Assembly: GCA_029339505.1 (NCBI GenBank)
Contig: JAQISU010000192.1
Span: 1,790,001 to 1,854,000, forward strand
Length of the DNA stretch: 64,000 nt
Direction: 5' to 3'
Source: Unio delphinus
Lineage: Eukaryota; Mollusca; Bivalvia; Unionida; Unionidae
Shown here: positions 61,801 through 64,000 of the stretch, piece after piece
Layout of the letters: every line of letters begins with the position of its first letter
Numbering within the stretch: the first letter of the stretch is position 1
Made by a program: the position numbers and the translations under genes
The notes under the pieces: generated by a model
Database searches by the model: none
The model's input: the letters and a program-made list of their open reading frames with translations, nothing else
Told to the model about the DNA's origin: nothing

Positions 61801-64000
61801 TCTGTTCTGTATTCAATGTTCAATCAGTTCTATATCCAATGTTTAATCTTTTCTGTATTCAATGTTCCATCCGTTCTATATCCAGTGTTTAATCTTTTCT
61901 GTATTCAATGTTCAATCCGTTCTATATCCAATGTTTAATCTTTTCTATATCCAGTGTTTAATCTTTTCTATATCCAGTGTTTAATCTTTTCTATATCCAA
62001 TGTTTAATCTTTTCTGTATTCAATGTTCAATCCTTTTTATATCCAGTGTTTAATCTTTTCTATATCCAGTGTTTAATCTTTTCTGTATTCAATGTTCAAT
62101 CCGTTCTATATCCAATGTTTAATCTTTTCTATATCCAGTGTTTAATCTTTTCTATATCCAATGTTTAATCTTTTCTATATCCAGTGTTTAATCTTTTCTA
62201 TATCCAGTGTTTAATCTTTTCTGTATTCAATGTTCAATCCGTTCTATATCCAATGTTTAATCTTTTCTATATCCAGTGTTTAATCTTTTCTATATCCAGT
62301 GTTTAATCTTTTCTATATCCAATGTTTAATCTTTTCTGTATTCAATGTTCAATCCTTTTTATATCCAATGTTTAATCTTTTCTGTATTCAATGTTCAATC
62401 CTTTTTATATCCAGTGTTTAATCTTTTCTATATCCAGTGTTTAATCTTTTCTGTATTCAATGTTCAATCCTTTTTATATCCAGTGTTTAATCTTTTCTGT
62501 ATTCAATGTTCAATCCGTTCTATATCCAGTGTTTAATCTTTTCTGTATTCAATGTTCAATCTTTTCTATATCCAGTGTTTAATCTTTTCTGTATTCAATG
62601 TTCAATCCGTTCTATATCCAGTGTTTAATCTTTTCTGTATTCAATGTTCAATCCTTTTTATATCCAGTGTTTAATCTTTTCTGTATTCAATGTTCAATCC
62701 GTTCTATATCCAGTGTTTAATCTTTTCTGTATTCAATGTTCAATCCGTTCTATATCCAGTGTTTAATCTTTTCTGTATTCAATGTTCAATCCGTTCTATA
62801 TCCAATGTTTAATCTTTTCTATATCCAGTGTTTAATCTTTTCTGTATTCAATGTTCAATCCTTTTTATATCCAGTGTTTAATCTTTTCTGTATTCAATGT
62901 TCAATCCGTTCTATATCCAGTGTTTAATCTTTTCTATATCCAATGTTTAATCTTTTCTATATTCAGTGTTCAATCCTTTTTATATCTAATGTTTAATCTT
63001 TTCTGTATTCAATATTCAATCCGTTCTATATCCAGTGTTTAATCCTTTTTATATCTAATGTTTAATCTTTTCTGTATTCAATATTCAATCTTTTCTATAT
63101 CCAGTGTTTAATCCTTTTTATATCTAATGTTTAATCTTTTCTGTATTCAATATTCAATCCGTTCTATATCCAGTGTTTAATCTTTTCTATATCCAATGTT
63201 TAATCTTTTCTATATTCAGTGTTCAATCCTTTTTATATCTAATGTTTAATCTTTTCTGTATTCAATATTCAATCCGTTCTATATCCAGTGTTTAATCCTT
63301 TTTATATCTAATGTTTAATCTTTTCTGTATTCAATATTCAATCTTTTCTATATTCAGTGTTCAATCCTTTTTATATCTAATGTTTAATCTTTTCTGTATT
63401 CAATATTCAATCTTTTCTATATCCAGTGTTTAATCCTTTTTATATCTAATGTTTAATCTTTTCTGTATTCAATATTCAATCCGTTCTATATCCAGTGTTT
63501 AATCTTTTTCTGTATTCAATATTCAATCTTTTCTATATCCAATGTTTAATCTTTTCTGTATTCAATGTTCAATCCTTTTTATATCCAGTGTTTAATCTTT
63601 TCTATATCCAATGTTTAATCTTTTCTATATCCAGTGTTTAATCTTTTCTGTATTCAATGTTCAATCCTTTTTATATCCAATGTTTAATCTTTTCTGTATT
63701 CAATATTCAATCCGTTCTATATCCAGTGTTTAATCTTTTTCTGTATTCAATGTTCAATCCTTTCTATATCTAATGTTTAATCTTTTCTGTATTCAATATT
63801 CAATCCGTTCTATATCCAGTGTTTAATCTTTTTCTGTATTCAATGTTCAATCCTTTTTATATCCAATGTTTAATCTTTTCTGTATTCAATATTCAATCCG
63901 TTCTATATCCAGTGTTTAATCTTTTTCTGTATTCAATGTTCAATCCTTTCTATATCTAATGTTTAATCTTTTCTGTATTCAATGTTCAATCCGTTCTATA
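52883..64000. repeat. 23-bp satellite array in 46-bp dimers, over 11 kb, open to the right
   Basis: About 480 head-to-tail monomers of 23 bp. Type A begins TTTAATCTTTTCTG and ends TATTCAATG. Type B begins TTCAATCCGTTCTA and ends TATCCAATG or TATCCAGTG. The two differ at five positions (3, 8, 9, 14, 18). They often alternate, giving a 46-bp dimer. Variants include CCTTTTTATATCC, CAGTTCTATATCC, CTGTTCTGTATTC and TATCTAATG. Hybrid monomers with an A start and a B end (TTTAATCTTTTCTATATCC) dominate 59.1-62.4 kb. Occasional monomers gain a T (CTTTTTCTG), making 24 bp. The first ~80 bp (52883-52965) are diverged, as expected of an array edge. I saw no other element inserted. The frames of 63-94 codons (MFNPFYIQCLIFS type) arise because 3 x 23 bp is 23 codons, and type A brings TAA in one phase. 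Confidence 0.98.
58620..59880. repeat. ~690-bp tandem block within the satellite
   Basis: Rare variants recur in the same order about 690 bp apart: TTCAGCCC at 58665 and 59355, the TGTATGC/TGTACGC-AATGTTCATTCC monomer near 58886 and 59576, and GTTCCATCCG at 59033 and 59724. The intervening monomers agree with very few differences. 690 is 30 monomers, so the block is a higher-order unit duplicated as a whole. Confidence 0.85.

Noticed and set aside
52873..63042. Many similar plus-strand ORFs of 63-96 codons (MFNPFYIQCLIFS-type) as a repeat protein family
   Set aside because: They come from the 23-bp satellite: three monomers equal 23 codons, and stops recur where type A puts TAA in frame. Single-base insertions are not compensated, ORFs overlap in different frames, and there is no conserved start context.

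Overview
The window reads as AT-rich, gene-poor nuclear DNA of an animal, most likely a mollusc. The lineage call rests on several copies of one tRNA-headed SINE (about 28.6, 40.3, 43.1, 47.7 and 51.4 kb) whose body I recall from mollusc genomes, on very dense (TA)n, (TG)n, (TATG)n and (GATA)n microsatellites, and on remnants of non-LTR retrotransposons. There are no prokaryotic features: no operons, no closely packed ORFs, no CRISPR array. I could not recognise a single confident host protein-coding gene. Most long open frames lie inside simple repeats or satellite.

Layout. 0-10 kb: decayed interspersed repeats, including a degenerate ~47-bp tandem repeat split in two, three copies of an unnamed dispersed family, and three minus-strand remnants of a LINE reverse transcriptase (2.5-2.9, 6.2-7.5 and 7.6-8.7 kb). 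The last two are adjacent diverged copies. A ~300-bp hAT-like non-autonomous transposon lies at 9.73-10.02 kb. 10-16 kb: one unrecognised ORF at 10.97-11.43 kb that is the best candidate for a real coding exon, a very homogeneous 36-bp minisatellite (12.02-12.49 kb, 13 copies) and a 32-bp minisatellite (14.74-15.78 kb, about 32 copies). 16-36 kb: mostly featureless AT-rich DNA with long microsatellites, a GC-rich transposon-like island at 21.2 kb, and two large tandem duplications (146 bp and 121 bp), each running directly into a (TA)n tract. 36-46 kb: a short LINE reverse transcriptase C-terminal fragment on the plus strand, SINE pieces and otherwise unremarkable DNA. 45-52.8 kb: a 40-bp minisatellite, another copy of the dispersed family, two SINEs of one family and one of another, and an old ~300-bp duplication whose second copy ends at the satellite border.

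52.88 kb to the window end (over 11 kb): one continuous satellite array built from a 23-bp monomer in two main variants that tend to alternate as a 46-bp dimer, with embedded longer duplicated blocks (a ~690-bp tandem block, and shared blocks ~2.9 and ~4.5 kb apart). It continues past the window. The many 63- and 71-residue ORFs there are by-products of the 23-bp period and not genes.

Nothing here shows genes working together. The interest of the window is in its repeat architecture: what seeds and homogenises arrays, how duplications and microsatellites meet, and whether the satellite is centromeric, subtelomeric or heterochromatic. All homologies were judged by eye without alignment software, so borders of diverged repeats are approximate.
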